DNA from: Celerinatantimonas sp046054195
Lineage (GTDB): Bacteria > Pseudomonadota > Gammaproteobacteria > Enterobacterales > Celerinatantimonadaceae
Length of the DNA stretch: 64,000 nucleotides
Assembly (NCBI RefSeq): GCF_046054195.1
Contig: NZ_JBEQCS010000004.1
Coordinates: 124,001 to 188,000 of the forward strand
Direction of reading: 5' to 3'
The notes below the pieces were generated by a model. It saw only the letters and a list, made by a program, of their open reading frames with translations. It had not been told where the DNA came from and made no database searches. Both the position numbers and the translations under genes were made by a program. How positions within the stretch are numbered: the stretch's first letter is position 1; each line of letters opens with the position of its first letter. Below are positions 62,628 through 64,000 of this stretch, piece after piece.

Positions 62628-64000
62628 TTAACCTTTAACCAATAGTTCTTGTTCACTTGGCTGATGCAAGCTCACCAGTACCGCAATTGACTTAGAAGTC
62701 GGCGTAAAGCTTTCGTCACCATAGCTAGATAATGGGATTAACGCATTGGCTTCTGGAAAATATGCCGCAACGTTACCCTGTGGGATCTCATATGGAATCA
62801 CTTTAAACCCAGTAATTTGGCGTTTCTGGCTATCAGTCCAAAGTGTTTGCACATCAATCAAATCACCTTCGGTTAAATTGAGTTTGTCCATATCCTGCGG
62901 GTTCATAAAGACAATCTCACGTTCACCAAAAATACCACGGTAACGGTCATCATAGCCATAAACCGTTGTATTGTACTGGTCGTGTGAGCGCAGCGTCTGC
63001 ATAATAAATACGGGCGCTTTAGCTTTCTCTGTGGCCGCAACAGGGATAACCGCCTCTGGTAGAGGGTCTGCAAACATCTGTGCTTTTTTACTGGCTGTTT
63101 TCCAGTTCAAATCACGCGCTGAGTTGCCAAGATAAAATCCACCAGGCTGATCTAAGCGATCATTAAAATTATCAAACCCTGGGACCACCGCCTCAATTAA
63201 GTCGCGGATGCGATCATAGTTATCCACCAATGCTTGCCAATCTACCGGGTTAGTATCACCCAACAATGCTTTGGCGATACCCGCGATAATGGCAGGTTCT
63301 GAGCGCATCTGCTCATCTGAAACATCAACACGACCAGATGAAGCGTGAACCATTGAAAATGAATCTTCAACCGTCACTTTTTGTGAACCGGCAGCTTGCA
63401 TATCAATATCCGTACGTCCCAGACATGGCAAAATAATCGATTCTTTACCAGGATTCACATGCGAGCGGTTTAACTTGGTGGCAATGTTGACGGTTAGCTC
63501 AGCACCACGCATCGCATCAGCGACCTTCTGAGTATCAGGCACTGCAGCGACAATGTTCCCGCCCAAACCAATAAACACTTTGCTCTGGCCATCCATCAGC
63601 GCTTGCATCGCTTGGACAACATTGTGTCCATGCTCACGTGGAGCTTTTGCGCCAAAGACTTCATCAAAACGCGCTAAAAATGACTCTGCTGGGCATTCGT
63701 TGATCCCAACCGTACGGTCACCTTGCACATTGGAATGGCCACGAACTGGGCATAAACCGGCGCCAGGTTTGCCAACTTGACCAAATAATAACTGCAGATT
63801 GACCAGCTCATGAATGGTTGCAACCGAGTGCTTATGCTGGGTAACACCCATTGCCCAAGTGACAATCACTCGTTTAGCATTCTGATAGATGTCAGCGGCA
63901 CGAACTATCTGTTCATAACTTAAACCTGATTGCTCAGTGATTTTTTCCCAAGGAGTCTGCTCAACCAGCGCTAGATAATCATCCATGCCCTGAGTATGCT
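62628..64000 (-). CDS. FdhF/YdeP-type molybdopterin oxidoreductase, N-terminally cut by the window edge
   Basis: The open frame extends from 62628 past base 64000, about 457 residues visible. It matches the C-terminal part of YdeP (about 760 aa): VTWAMGVTQHKHSVATIHELVNLQLLFGQVGKPGAGLCPVRGHSNVQGDRTVGI, LNRSHVNPGKESIILPCLGRTDID and the molybdopterin-dinucleotide-binding end (YDDRYRGIFGEREIVFMN). The redox partner and substrate are unknown; YdeP is associated with acid resistance. The N-terminal part, including any Fe-S Cys, is outside the window. Confidence 0.88.
   Translation of the reverse strand, partial: HTQGMDDYLALVEQTPWEKITEQSGLSYEQIVRAADIYQNAKRVIVTWAMGVTQHKHSVATIHELVNLQLLFGQVGKPGAGLCPVRGHSNVQGDRTVGINECPAESFLARFDEVFGAKAPREHGHNVVQAMQALMDGQSKVFIGLGGNIVAAVPDTQKVADAMRGAELTVNIATKLNRSHVNPGKESIILPCLGRTDIDMQAAGSQKVTVEDSFSMVHASSGRVDVSDEQMRSEPAIIAGIAKALLGDTNPVDWQALVDNYDRIRDLIEAVVPGFDNFNDRLDQPGGFYLGNSARDLNWKTASKKAQMFADPLPEAVIPVAATEKAKAPVFIMQTLRSHDQYNTTVYGYDDRYRGIFGEREIVFMNPQDMDKLNLTEGDLIDVQTLWTDSQKRQITGFKVIPYEIPQGNVAAYFPEANALIPLSSYGDESFTPTSKSIAVLVSLHQPSEQELLVKG

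Overview
The window is a stretch of chromosome from a moderately AT-rich gammaproteobacterium. SeqA next to Pgm, the ybfF / ybfE-fldA-fur order, an adk-hemH-gsk order, ydiJ-menI, and a 13-gene nuo operon with fused nuoCD all point to the SeqA-carrying Enterobacterales/Vibrio/Aeromonas part of the class. Several genes (membrane glucose dehydrogenase, FdhF/YdeP-type oxidoreductase, orphan Hcp) suggest a free-living, facultative, perhaps aquatic relative such as Celerinatantimonas. That genus is a guess from gene content, not a match. No tRNA, rRNA, CRISPR array, insertion sequence or prophage was recognised.

Layout. 0-7 kb: a truncated methyltransferase, then a minus-strand operon satD - DUF3307 (frameshifted) - yecE - DUF4440 behind a palindromic operator-like element, the PQQ glucose dehydrogenase gcd and two GNAT acetyltransferases. 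7-12 kb: rhlE, then a compact plus-strand operon of an AI-2E-type permease, an amidoligase, a class I glutamine-amidotransferase-like hydrolase and a YqaA membrane protein. 11.8-20 kb (minus): an MFS carrier, ydiJ-menI, a 42-residue basic protein behind a possible two-state leader, and astE-btuC-btuD. 20-25 kb (minus): glgP, pgm, seqA. 25-28.5 kb (plus): ybfF, ybfE, fldA, a lytic transglycosylase and fur. 28.5-34 kb: a PIN-GNAT fusion, a TudS/DUF1722 protein with ubiX, a degenerate HD-GYP protein, yeeX and a YbaK-type deacylase.

34-42.5 kb is the accessory part. It holds a cold-shock gene with a clear promoter and long leader, a secreted Cys-rich protein ending in an (EQ)n tail, a free-standing lipoyl-like domain, a gene-free 1.3 kb block, a GST, yqhA, a GrlR-like protein, an orphan Hcp and a membrane diguanylate cyclase. 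The gene-free block holds four diverged tandem copies of the same unit: 5' stem-loop, conserved unpaired core, 3' terminator. I read these as a family of sibling small RNAs, and they are the best candidate here for an undescribed system.

42.7-61 kb (minus) is core: gsk, hemH, adk, then nuoN back to nuoA encoding the proton-pumping NADH dehydrogenase, with a strong terminator after nuoN and about 1.1 kb of AT-rich, repeat-bearing DNA before nuoA. 62-64 kb: a MarR-type regulator converging on an FdhF/YdeP-type molybdoenzyme that runs off the right edge.

How the genes work together: glgP and pgm take glycogen to glucose-6-phosphate. Gcd and complex I feed electrons to quinone, and UbiX makes the prenyl-FMN needed for ubiquinone synthesis. 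HemH supplies haem, FldA low-potential electrons, and Fur iron control.
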